Shown: positions 22,393-28,558 of the stretch, piece after piece
Numbering within the stretch: the stretch's first letter is position 1
Layout: every line of letters begins with the position of its first letter
NCBI RefSeq assembly: GCF_016905445.1
Contig: NZ_JAFEXF010000070.1
Coordinates: forward strand, 1-34,119
From: Streptomyces sp. G44
GTDB taxonomy: Bacteria; Actinomycetota; Actinomycetes; Streptomycetales; Streptomycetaceae
Direction of reading: 5' to 3'
Length of the DNA: 34,119 nucleotides
Translations under genes and position numbers: made by a program
Notes under the pieces: model-generated
Database searches by the model: none
Told to the model about the DNA's origin: nothing
What the model saw: only the letters and a program-made list of their open reading frames with translations

Positions 22393-22629
22393 TCAGGTGT
22401 CTTCGGGGAATCGGCCCTCGTCAGCTTCGTCGAGGGAGGCCATCAATCGCTCCAGACGCCTTGCCGCATCGGCGAGATCGTGTTTGGCCGCGGCCGTAAT
22501 GACCAGCAGCTTCCGGGTCAGCGCCATCCGTACGCCCTCCGGGACTTGCAGTGCGCGCACTCGTGAGTGCGCTTCCTTCAGTTGGGCCGCGACGAGGCCG
22601 TAGAGCTCGAGTTGGCTGTCGCGTCCCAT
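22393..22629 (-). CDS. Conserved actinobacterial protein, 78 aa, unknown function
   Basis: The product MGRDSQLELYGLVAAQLKEA to ARRLERLMASLDEADEGRFP is almost fully helical with heptad-like leucines, ending in an acidic tail. From memory, close homologs are found beside hupS and leuD in streptomycetes, with no known function. The basic middle (RMALTRKLLVITAAAKHDL) could bind nucleic acid or membrane, but this is a guess. The ATG at 22629 has no ribosome site; CACAAT lies six bases upstream, again consistent with a leaderless mRNA. Confidence 0.8.
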   Translation of the reverse strand: MGRDSQLELYGLVAAQLKEAHSRVRALQVPEGVRMALTRKLLVITAAAKHDLADAARRLERLMASLDEADEGRFPEDT

Positions 22630-22815
22630 GCACCGATTGTGCCATCTGGGGCGAGTTGTCGCCTCCGCAGGGGGTAACTACCGCCGTTCGCCGCCCTCAT
22701 GAGGGTACCCGGTCCAGCCGAGTACAAGGGGATTTCCGGCCTCTTCTTCCGTCCGGTTCAAGGGAGTTGACACCACCCGTTCAGGCCATGGGGAACCTCT
22801 TCGGGGCCGGACACA

Positions 22816-22851
22816 GATGTACCCCCAACCGTCCACGATTGGGGGTACATC
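22816..22851 (-). terminator. Terminator of leuCD
   Basis: GATGTACCCCCAA and TTGGGGGTACATC form a perfect 13-bp stem with a 10-nt loop, 26 bases beyond the leuD stop. It is probably the end of the leuC-leuD transcript. Confidence 0.85.
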
Positions 22852-22877
22852 AGGGTGTCGCGGGGTGTTGCGCGATG

Positions 22878-23471
22878 TCAGGCCCGCACGGTCCGCGGCT
22901 TGTACGAGGGGCGCTTGGACTCGTACGCGGCGATGTCCGGCTCGTTCCGCAGCGTGATGCTGATGTCGTCCAGGCCGTTCAGGAGCCGCCAGCGGGCGTT
23001 CTCGTCGAGCTCGAAGTCGGCGGTGATGCCCTCGGCGCGGACCTGGCGGTCCTGGAGGTCGACGGTGACCTCGGCCTGCGGGTCCTTCTCCGTCAGCTCC
23101 CACAGCGCGTCCACGACCTGCTGGTCGAGTACGACGGTGAGCAGGCCGTTCTTCAGCGAGTTGCCGCGGAAGATGTCGGCGAAGCGCGAGGAGACGACCG
23201 CCTTGAAGCCGTAGTTCTGCAACGCCCACACGGCGTGCTCGCGCGAGGAGCCGGTGCCGAAGTCGGGTCCGGCGACCAGGACGGTGGCGCCTTGGCGCTC
23301 GGGCCTGTTGAGGACGAAGTCCGCGTCCTTGCGCCAGGCCTCGAAGAGACCGTCCTCGAAGCCGTCCCTGGTGACCTTCTTCAGCCAGTGGGCGGGGATG
23401 ATCTGGTCGGTGTCGACGTTGCTGCGGCGCAGCGGAACGGCCCGGCCGGTGTGCGTGGTGAATGCTTCCAT
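22878..23471 (-). CDS. leuD: 3-isopropylmalate dehydratase small subunit
   Basis: LeuD joins LeuC to convert 2-isopropylmalate to 3-isopropylmalate in leucine synthesis. The 197-aa product has the aconitase swivel-domain features: AVPLRRSNVDTDQIIPAHWL, GPDFGTGSSREHAVWALQNYG and SSRFADIFRGNSLKNGLL. The ATG at 23471 starts six bases after the leuC stop with GGAG about a dozen bases upstream, so the pair is cotranscribed and probably coupled. A terminator follows at 22816-22851. Confidence 0.97.
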   Translation of the reverse strand: MEAFTTHTGRAVPLRRSNVDTDQIIPAHWLKKVTRDGFEDGLFEAWRKDADFVLNRPERQGATVLVAGPDFGTGSSREHAVWALQNYGFKAVVSSRFADIFRGNSLKNGLLTVVLDQQVVDALWELTEKDPQAEVTVDLQDRQVRAEGITADFELDENARWRLLNGLDDISITLRNEPDIAAYESKRPSYKPRTVRA

Positions 23472-23476
23472 GGTTC

Positions 23477-24901
23477 TCAGACTCCGGCGGTCACGGGGGC
23501 GTCGGACAGGTCGGCGGGCGAGGCCAGGTGGCCGGTGACCGCGGTCGCGGCGGCCACCTGCGGGGAGACCAGATGGGTGCGGCCGCCCTTGCCCTGCCTG
23601 CCCTCGAAGTTGCGGTTGGACGTGGACGCCGATCGCTCGCCGGGGGCCAGTTGGTCAGGGTTCATGCCCAGGCACATCGAGCAGCCCGCGTGCCGCCATT
23701 CGGCGCCGGCGGCGACGAAGACCTTGTCCAGTCCCTCCTCGACGGCCTGGAGGGCGACCCGGACCGAGCCGGGGACGACCAGCATCCGTACGCCGTCGGC
23801 GACTTTGCGCCCCTCGACGATGGAGGCGGCCGCGCGCAGGTCCTCGATGCGGCCGTTGGTGCAGGAACCTACGAAGACGGTGTCGACCTTGATGTCGCGC
23901 AGCGGCTGCCCGGCGGTCAACCCCATGTATTCCAGGGCCTTTTCGGCGGCGTGGCGCTCCGAGGCGTCTTCGTACGAAGCAGGGTCGGGGACATCGGCCG
24001 ACAGCGGCGCGCCCTGGCCCGGGTTGGTGCCCCAGGTGACGAACGGCGCGAGCGAGGCGGCGTCGATGCGGACCTCGGCGTCGAAGACCGCGTCCTCGTC
24101 CGTCCGCAGGGTCTTCCAGTACGCCACCGCGGCGTCCCACTCCTCGCCCCGCGGGGCGTGGTCGCGGCCCTGGAGGTAGTCGAAGGTGGTCCGGTCCGGG
24201 GCGATCATGCCGGCGCGGGCGCCCGCCTCGATGGACATGTTGCAGATGGTCATGCGGGCCTCCATCGAGAGCTTCTCGATGGCCGGGCCGCGGTACTCCA
24301 GGACGTAGCCCTGGCCGCCGCCGGTGCCGATCTTCGCGATGACGGCGAGGATCAGGTCCTTGGCCGTGACGTCCTCGGGCAATTCGCCGTCGACGGTGAT
24401 GGCCATGGTCTTGGGGCGGGCCATCGGCAGCGTCTGCGTGGCCAGCACGTGCTCGACCTGAGAAGTGCCGATTCCGAAGGCGAGCGCGCCGAAGGCGCCG
24501 TGCGTCGAGGTGTGCGAGTCGCCGCAGACCACGGTGGTGCCCGGCTGCGTCAGACCCAGCTGCGGTCCCACCACGTGGACGACGCCCTGCTCGACGTCGC
24601 CCAGCGGGTGCAGGCGGACGCCGAAGTCCGCGCAGTTCTTGCGCAGCGTCTCCAGCTGGGCCCGCGAGACCGGGTCGGCGATGGGCTTGTCGATGTCGAG
24701 GGTCGGGGTGTTGTGATCCTCGGTCGCGATGGTCAGGTCGAGCCGCCGCACCTGGCGGCCCGCCTGGCGGAGGCCGTCGAAGGCCTGGGGGCTGGTCACC
24801 TCGTGCAGCAGGTGCAGATCGATGTAGAGGAGATCGGGCTCGCCCTCGGCGCGCCGGACGACGTGGTCGTCCCAGACCTTCTCCGCGAGTGTCCTACCCA
24901 T
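23477..24901 (-). CDS. leuC: 3-isopropylmalate dehydratase large subunit
   Basis: LeuC is the [4Fe-4S] catalytic subunit of isopropylmalate isomerase. The 474-aa product has GRTLAEKVWDDHVVRRAEGE, VVCGDSHTSTHGAFGALAFG and the three cluster cysteines C347 (SCTNGR), C407 and C410 (CSMC), at the same numbers as in E. coli LeuC. The start ATG at 24901 has GGAGGGAAA about six bases upstream. It is divergent from ndgR, whose product regulates leuCD in S. coelicolor, so the 182 bases between are the probable control region. Confidence 0.98.
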   Translation of the reverse strand: MGRTLAEKVWDDHVVRRAEGEPDLLYIDLHLLHEVTSPQAFDGLRQAGRQVRRLDLTIATEDHNTPTLDIDKPIADPVSRAQLETLRKNCADFGVRLHPLGDVEQGVVHVVGPQLGLTQPGTTVVCGDSHTSTHGAFGALAFGIGTSQVEHVLATQTLPMARPKTMAITVDGELPEDVTAKDLILAVIAKIGTGGGQGYVLEYRGPAIEKLSMEARMTICNMSIEAGARAGMIAPDRTTFDYLQGRDHAPRGEEWDAAVAYWKTLRTDEDAVFDAEVRIDAASLAPFVTWGTNPGQGAPLSADVPDPASYEDASERHAAEKALEYMGLTAGQPLRDIKVDTVFVGSCTNGRIEDLRAAASIVEGRKVADGVRMLVVPGSVRVALQAVEEGLDKVFVAAGAEWRHAGCSMCLGMNPDQLAPGERSASTSNRNFEGRQGKGGRTHLVSPQVAAATAVTGHLASPADLSDAPVTAGV

Positions 24902-25043
24902 CGCTTTCCCTCCGACCGGCCGCTTCTGCCGGCCTCACTAGAGAATCTGTCCGCCGACGCGCGTACCCCTCGTGCCGCACGTCGGCTGCGAAATCCGTTG
25001 GTCCGCGGATCGCTCCTACAGAGTGGCGGGTTCCACGGAAAAT

Positions 25044-25077
25044 TGAACTTGCGTTTCACAGAGTGAGACGTGAGTAT
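25044..25077 (+). promoter_or_regulatory. Candidate ndgR promoter and NdgR operator
   Basis: TTGCGT (25049-25054), 17 bases and GAGTAT (25072-25077) give a weak promoter ending six bases before the ndgR ATG. The -35 is inside TGAA-N7-TTCA (25044-25058), a short dyad suited to an IclR-family dimer. A protein bound there would block ndgR and could affect the divergent leuC. Confidence 0.5.
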
Positions 25078-25083
25078 CGACGC

Positions 25084-25800
25084 ATGGACAACTCTAGCGG
25101 CGTCGGCGTTCTCGACAAGGCGGCTCTCGTCCTGAGCGCCCTGGAGTCCGGTCCGGCCACCCTGGCGGGGTTGGTCGCGGCCACCGGGCTCGCACGACCC
25201 ACGGCCCACCGACTGGCCGTGGCACTGGAACACCACCGGATGGTGGCGCGGGACATGCAGGGCCGTTTCATCCTCGGCCCGCGCCTCGCGGAACTCGCGG
25301 CGGCGGCCGGTGAGGACCGCCTGCTCGCCACGGCGGGCCCGGTCCTCACGCACCTGCGCGACGTCACCGGCGAGAGCGCGCAGCTCTACCGCCGCCAGGG
25401 GGACATGCGCATCTGCGTGGCCGCGGCGGAGCGCCTCTCGGGCCTGCGGGACACCGTCCCGGTCGGTTCGACGCTCACCATGAAGGCGGGCTCCTCGGCG
25501 CAGATCCTGATGGCCTGGGAGGAGCCGGAGCGCCTGCACCGCGGCCTCCAGGGCGCCCGTTTCACGGCGACGGCCCTTTCGGGTGTACGACGCCGGGGCT
25601 GGGCCCAGTCGATCGGTGAGCGGGAGCCGGGCGTCGCGTCCGTCTCCGCGCCCGTGCGCGGCCCCTCCAACCGGGTGGTCGCCGCCGTCTCGGTCTCCGG
25701 ACCGATCGAGCGCCTGACCCGTCACCCGGGCCGCATGCACGCGCAGGCGGTCATCGACGCGGCCGGACGCCTCTCCGAGGCCCTGCGCCGCTCGGGCTGA
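25084..25800 (+). CDS. ndgR: IclR-family regulator NdgR
   Basis: The 238-aa product is an IclR protein: winged helix at residues 7-60 (LDKAALVLSALESGPATLAG, GLARPTAHRLAVALEHHRMV) and an effector-binding GAF-like domain (GDMRICVAAAERLSGLRDTV, VGSTLTMKAGSSAQILMAW, GVASVSAPVRG). Length and position next to leuCD match NdgR of S. coelicolor, which controls leucine, nitrogen and secondary metabolism genes and quorum-like responses to amino acids. The ATG at 25084 lacks a ribosome site; a -10-like box six bases upstream suggests a leaderless mRNA. It converges with the DUF4188 gene across a strong terminator. Confidence 0.93.
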   Translation: MDNSSGVGVLDKAALVLSALESGPATLAGLVAATGLARPTAHRLAVALEHHRMVARDMQGRFILGPRLAELAAAAGEDRLLATAGPVLTHLRDVTGESAQLYRRQGDMRICVAAAERLSGLRDTVPVGSTLTMKAGSSAQILMAWEEPERLHRGLQGARFTATALSGVRRRGWAQSIGEREPGVASVSAPVRGPSNRVVAAVSVSGPIERLTRHPGRMHAQAVIDAAGRLSEALRRSG

Positions 25801-25813
25801 CGTACGCGACGCG

Positions 25814-25849
25814 GGAGGGGGCCGCCCCGACGCCGCGGCGGCCCCCTCC
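25814..25849. terminator. Terminator between ndgR and the DUF4188 gene
   Basis: GGAGGGGGCCGCC and GGCGGCCCCCTCC form a perfect 13-bp stem with a 10-nt loop, 13 bases past the ndgR stop and 24 past the convergent DUF4188 stop. It probably works in both directions. Confidence 0.88.
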
Positions 25850-25873
25850 TGACATGCGTACGCCCGACGCCCG

Positions 25874-26359
25874 TCAGGCCGCCTTGAGGCGATCGGCCGC
25901 CCGGTCGCCGCGGCGGCCCACGGGGATCACTCCGACGGCCTTCCCCAGGCCGAACGCCGGCATGTTGATGTACACCGCCTCATGGGCGCCGGCCGGCACG
26001 AGGAACGTCTCGTGCCAGAAGCCGACCTTCCCCTTGCCTTCCCGCAGCCGCTGGTTGAAGGCCGCCCAGGCGGGGCGGTGCTCCCTGTCCGGCGCCACCG
26101 AGTAGGCCAGCAGCTTCTCGCGCGACTCCCAGTACTGGACGACGTACACCAGGCGCGGCCCGCCTATCAGCAGCCGGTACCCGAGCAGTCCGCTCCCCCG
26201 CTCCCGCGACAGCTCCTTCAGCATGCGCGGCATCGCGAGGAAGACCGGCCACCAGCTGCGTACGGCGAGGAAGTTGTTGATCCGCATCCCGATGTGGAAG
26301 ACGACCACGTCGCCCGTCGCATCGGCGGTCATGCGCCCTTCGATCGGCTTGTCGCTCAT
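25874..26359 (-). CDS. DUF4188 domain protein (putative monooxygenase-like)
   Basis: The 161-aa product MSDKPIEGRMTADATGDVVV to RRGDRAADRLKAA has the family core FHIGMRINNFLAVRSWWPVF, LGYRLLIGGPRLVYVVQYWE, FNQRLREGKGKVGFWHETFL and HEAVYINMPAFGLGKAVG. DUF4188 members resemble dimeric ferredoxin-like ABM monooxygenases and the phenylacetaldoxime dehydratase/heme-protein group; real activity is unknown. The ATG at 26359 has AAGGGGAT about eight bases upstream. It diverges from a MerR regulator around two tandem dyads, so it is probably the regulator's target. Confidence 0.85.
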   Translation of the reverse strand: MSDKPIEGRMTADATGDVVVFHIGMRINNFLAVRSWWPVFLAMPRMLKELSRERGSGLLGYRLLIGGPRLVYVVQYWESREKLLAYSVAPDREHRPAWAAFNQRLREGKGKVGFWHETFLVPAGAHEAVYINMPAFGLGKAVGVIPVGRRGDRAADRLKAA

Positions 26360-26392
26360 GACGGATCCCCTTCGCAGAGCCTTGATCGAATG

Positions 26393-26436
26393 TTGGATAG
26401 CGCCGCTATCCATGCTTGGATAGTGCCACTCTCCAA
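26393..26436. promoter_or_regulatory. Two tandem MerR-type operator dyads
   Basis: TTGGATAG-CGCCG-CTATCCAT (26393-26413) and TTGGATAG-TGCCA-CTCTCCAA (26416-26436) are two related 21-bp dyads, 23 bp centre to centre (about two helical turns). The first sits in a 19-bp spacer between TTGATC (26382-26387) and TATCCA (26407-26412). Overlong spacers of this kind are the usual target of MerR activators. Confidence 0.7.
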
Positions 26437-26463
26437 AGGGGGGCGCAAGAGGAGGCGTGAGCG

Positions 26464-27120
26464 ATGAGACTGGCGGAGCTGAGCCGGCGCAGCGGGGTGC
26501 CCACGGCCACGATCAAGTACTACTTGCGCGAGGGGTTGCTGCCACCGGGCCGGCGCATGACGGCGACCCAGGCCGAGTACGACGACTCCCACGTCCGGCG
26601 GCTGCGGCTGGTCCGGGCGCTGATCCAGGTGGGCCGGGTGCCGATCGCCTCGGCGCGCGAGGTCCTGACCGCCCTGGAGGACGGGTCCCTGGACCACAAC
26701 TCCCGCCTGGGCACGGCCGTATGGGCCCTGCCGCACGGCCCGGGACCGTCGGACGACGAGGTTCTCCAGGAGCGGGCCGGCCGCACGGTGGACGTGCTGC
26801 TCGACCGCCTCGGCTGGGAGTCCGCCCAGGAGTACGCGGCCGAGTCACCGGCCTACCGGATGCTGGTGACCGCCGTCGCCGCCCTGGCCCGGCTCGGATA
26901 TCCGTGCGCCGTCGAGGATTTGGCGCCCTACGCCAGCGCGGGGCATCAACTGGCCGTGACCGATCTGGACTTGATCGAGCGGTACGAGTCCTCCGACGAG
27001 CAGTTGGAGGCGGCCGTCGCGCTCACGGTGCTGTACGAACCGGTGCTGCTCGCGCTGCGCCGGATCGCCCAGGCAGAGGAGTCCCGCCGACGCTACGGAC
27101 AGCGGAGTACGGGGGAATGA
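26464..27120 (+). CDS. MerR-family transcriptional regulator
   Basis: The 218-aa product begins MRLAELSRRSGVPTATIKYY with LREGLLPPGRR, a standard MerR winged helix (HTH about residues 1-20, wing to about 45). An antiparallel coiled-coil helix follows (RLRLVRALIQVGRVPIASAR). The C-terminal 100 residues are helical with no metal-binding Cys, so it probably senses an organic ligand or stress. The ATG at 26464 has GGAGG eight bases upstream. It is divergent from the DUF4188 gene and likely controls it and itself through the two dyads between them. A hairpin at 27123-27151 ends the gene. Confidence 0.9.
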   Translation: MRLAELSRRSGVPTATIKYYLREGLLPPGRRMTATQAEYDDSHVRRLRLVRALIQVGRVPIASAREVLTALEDGSLDHNSRLGTAVWALPHGPGPSDDEVLQERAGRTVDVLLDRLGWESAQEYAAESPAYRMLVTAVAALARLGYPCAVEDLAPYASAGHQLAVTDLDLIERYESSDEQLEAAVALTVLYEPVLLALRRIAQAEESRRRYGQRSTGE

Positions 27121-27122
27121 CG

Positions 27123-27151
27123 AAGGGGTCCTCCCTGCGGGAAGACCCCTT
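27123..27151. terminator. Bidirectional hairpin between merR-type gene and tRNA cluster
   Basis: AAGGGGTC pairs with GACCCCTT, continued after one mismatch by TCCC/GGGA around a 3-nt loop. It begins three bases after the MerR stop and is 11 bases beyond the last tRNA, so it can end both transcripts. Confidence 0.82.
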
Positions 27152-27161
27152 GCCGTTTCTG

Positions 27162-27234
27162 TACCCCCGACCGGATTCGAACCGGCGCTACCGCCTTGAG
27201 AGGGCGGCGTGCTAGGCCGCTACACAACGGGGGC
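27162..27234 (-). tRNA. tRNA-Glu(CTC), copy 1
   Basis: A 73-nt cloverleaf: acceptor GCCCCCG with CGGGGGU plus discriminator A, D-arm TGTAGCGGCCTAGCA, anticodon loop CTCTCAA with CTC, T-arm GCCGGTTCGAATCCGGT. The CCA end is not encoded. It is the last gene of the minus-strand tRNA cluster. Confidence 0.96.
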
Positions 27235-27256
27235 CAGCTGGTGCTGCGGTACTGCG

Positions 27257-27328
27257 CTGGGCTACCAGGACTCGAACCTAGAACAAAGGAACCAGAAACC
27301 TTCGTGTTGCCAATTACACCATAGCCCA
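27257..27328 (-). tRNA. tRNA-Gln(CTG), copy 1
   Basis: A 72-nt tRNA: acceptor TGGGCTA with TAGCCCA plus discriminator G, D-arm GGTGTAATTGGCAACA, anticodon loop TTCTGGT with CTG, T-arm TAGGTTCGAGTCCTG. Acceptor pair 1-72 is U-A, as usual for tRNA-Gln. It lies 22 bases upstream of Glu copy 1. Confidence 0.96.
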
Positions 27329-27352
27329 ATAGTGGTCTAAACCAGACCACAG

Positions 27353-27425
27353 TACCCCCGACCGGATTCGAACCGGCGCTACCGCCTTGAGAGGGCGGCG
27401 TGCTAGGCCGCTACACAACGGGGGC
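27353..27425 (-). tRNA. tRNA-Glu(CTC), copy 2
   Basis: Identical over the 73 nt to the copy at 27162-27234, with the same CTC anticodon and the same anticodon stem CCGCC/GGCGG. It lies 24 bases upstream of Gln copy 1. Confidence 0.96.
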
Positions 27426-27487
27426 CCTAGCGATCCTGCATCAGAGTCAGTGGGTGCGACCCGATCTGTCCCTGTGGGAAGGATCTG

Positions 27488-27560
27488 TACCCCCGACCGG
27501 ATTCGAACCGGCGCTACTGCCTTGAGAGGGCAGCGTGCTAGGCCGCTACACAACGGGGGC
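27488..27560 (-). tRNA. tRNA-Glu(CTC), copy 3 (variant stem)
   Basis: Same 73-nt structure as the other Glu copies, but the anticodon stem is CTGCC/GGCAG instead of CCGCC/GGCGG on the plus strand. Both sides change together so pairing is kept. The anticodon is CTC. Confidence 0.95.
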
Positions 27561-27600
27561 TTTGCGGATGAGATCCGCGGTTGCAGATGAGCTCTGCGAG

Positions 27601-27672
27601 CTGGCCTACCAGGACTCGAACCTAGACTAACGGAACCAGAAACCGTCGTGCTGCCAATTACACCATAGGCCA
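27601..27672 (-). tRNA. tRNA-Gln(CTG), copy 2
   Basis: 72-nt tRNA-Gln with anticodon CTG. Acceptor is TGGCCTA/TAGGCCA plus G. It differs from copy 1 at the acceptor (pair 4-69 swaps G-C for C-G) and in the anticodon stem/variable region. It is the first tRNA of the cluster, with about 90 bases between it and the HAD gene stop. Confidence 0.96.
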
Positions 27673-27681
27673 TCAAAGCGC

Positions 27682-27708
27682 AACCCCGGGTGGGGGTTTT
27701 GTTTGATT
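27682..27708 (+). other. T-rich hairpin element upstream of the tRNA cluster
   Basis: On the plus strand AACCCC-GGGTG-GGGGTT is followed by TTGTTTGATTT, like a weak intrinsic terminator, although no plus-strand gene precedes it. It is also enclosed by AGCGCAA/TTTGCGCT. Its role in front of the minus-strand tRNA genes is unclear; it may be part of their promoter region. Confidence 0.35.
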
Positions 27709-27759
27709 TGCGCTTCCCGGCCGGACCTTTCGGCCCTCTCGGGCGGCGCAGAAAGAACA

Positions 27760-28488
27760 TTACCCGAAGGTGGACTGCGCTCCAAAACGGGTATCGGAGC
27801 GCAGCAGGGCGGGCAGCTCCCGGAGGCGCCTGATGCGGTGGACGCCCGCGGGGGGCTCGCTCGCCGAGCCGGCGCGGTCGAGCCAGATCCCGAGCAGCCC
27901 CGCGTCGCGGGCGCCCCGGGCGTCGATCTCCGGCTGGTCGCCCACGTAGGCGACCTCGGCGGGGGCCAGTCCCAGCGCCGTACAGACCGCGTGGAAGGCC
28001 TCGGCGGCGGGCTTGGAGACGCCGAGGTCGGCGGCGCACAGGACGGCCTCGAAACGGTCGCGCACGCCGAGGACGCGGAGCTTGCGGTCCTGGACCAGCA
28101 GGGCGGAGTTGGAGAGGACCGCGTGGCGGTAGCCGTCGGCGAGGGCGTCCAGGGTGGGCAGGGTGTCGGGGAAGAGGGACCAGGCCGATTCGTAGTGCCC
28201 CACATAGCGGCCGAACCAGGCGTCCGCGTCGGCGTCGGACAGCTCCGGGGCGTCCAGGAAGTCGCGTACGCGGTCGCGGCGCTGCGCCTCGAAGGTGATC
28301 CCGCCCGCGCCGAAGCGGGCCCAGTGGTGCTCGGTGAGCGTCCGCCAGCGCTCCAGGGCCCGCTCGGCGGACTCGTACCGCTCCAGGAGCCCCTCGGCGG
28401 TCAGGTGCGCGTGCATGCCGACGGTGTCGGCACGCGCGTAGTCGAAGATCGTGTCGTCGATGTCCCAGACCACGGCTTTGACGGGCAT
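27760..28488 (-). CDS. HAD-superfamily hydrolase
   Basis: The 242-aa product has the HAD motifs in order: motif I VWDIDDTIFDY (nucleophile D9), a helical cap domain, motif II VLSNSALL, the conserved Lys in LGVSKPAAEAF, and motif IV VGDQPEIDARGARDAGLLGI. It belongs to the HAD-IA phosphatase group (phosphoglycolate phosphatase/2-haloacid dehalogenase-like); the substrate is unknown. The ATG at 28488 is 16 bases past the strong gltX terminator. There is no clear ribosome site (only GAGG too close), while TACCGT lies six bases before the start, so it may be leaderless with its own promoter. Confidence 0.9.
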   Translation of the reverse strand: MPVKAVVWDIDDTIFDYARADTVGMHAHLTAEGLLERYESAERALERWRTLTEHHWARFGAGGITFEAQRRDRVRDFLDAPELSDADADAWFGRYVGHYESAWSLFPDTLPTLDALADGYRHAVLSNSALLVQDRKLRVLGVRDRFEAVLCAADLGVSKPAAEAFHAVCTALGLAPAEVAYVGDQPEIDARGARDAGLLGIWLDRAGSASEPPAGVHRIRRLRELPALLRSDTRFGAQSTFG

Positions 28489-28503
28489 GCCTCGACGGTA
28501 GGT

Positions 28504-28540
28504 GAAGGGCCCGGGAGCCGTCTCGGCTTCCGGGCCCTTC
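28504..28540 (-). terminator. Strong terminator of gltX
   Basis: GAAGGGCCCGGGAGCCG and CGGCTTCCGGGCCCTTC pair over 17 positions (one mismatch or wobble) around a 3-nt loop. It begins 18 bases past the gltX stop and ends 16 bases before the HAD start. Confidence 0.88.
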
Positions 28541-28558
28541 ATCGGCGTACCGCGCGGA

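Noticed and set aside
24902..25020. Leucine attenuator before leuC
   Set aside because: Some hairpins are possible, but no leader peptide with Leu codons and no terminator with a U run was found.
27162..27672. CRISPR-like array from the regular repeats
   Set aside because: The repeats are full tRNA genes (73 and 72 nt) with intact cloverleaves.
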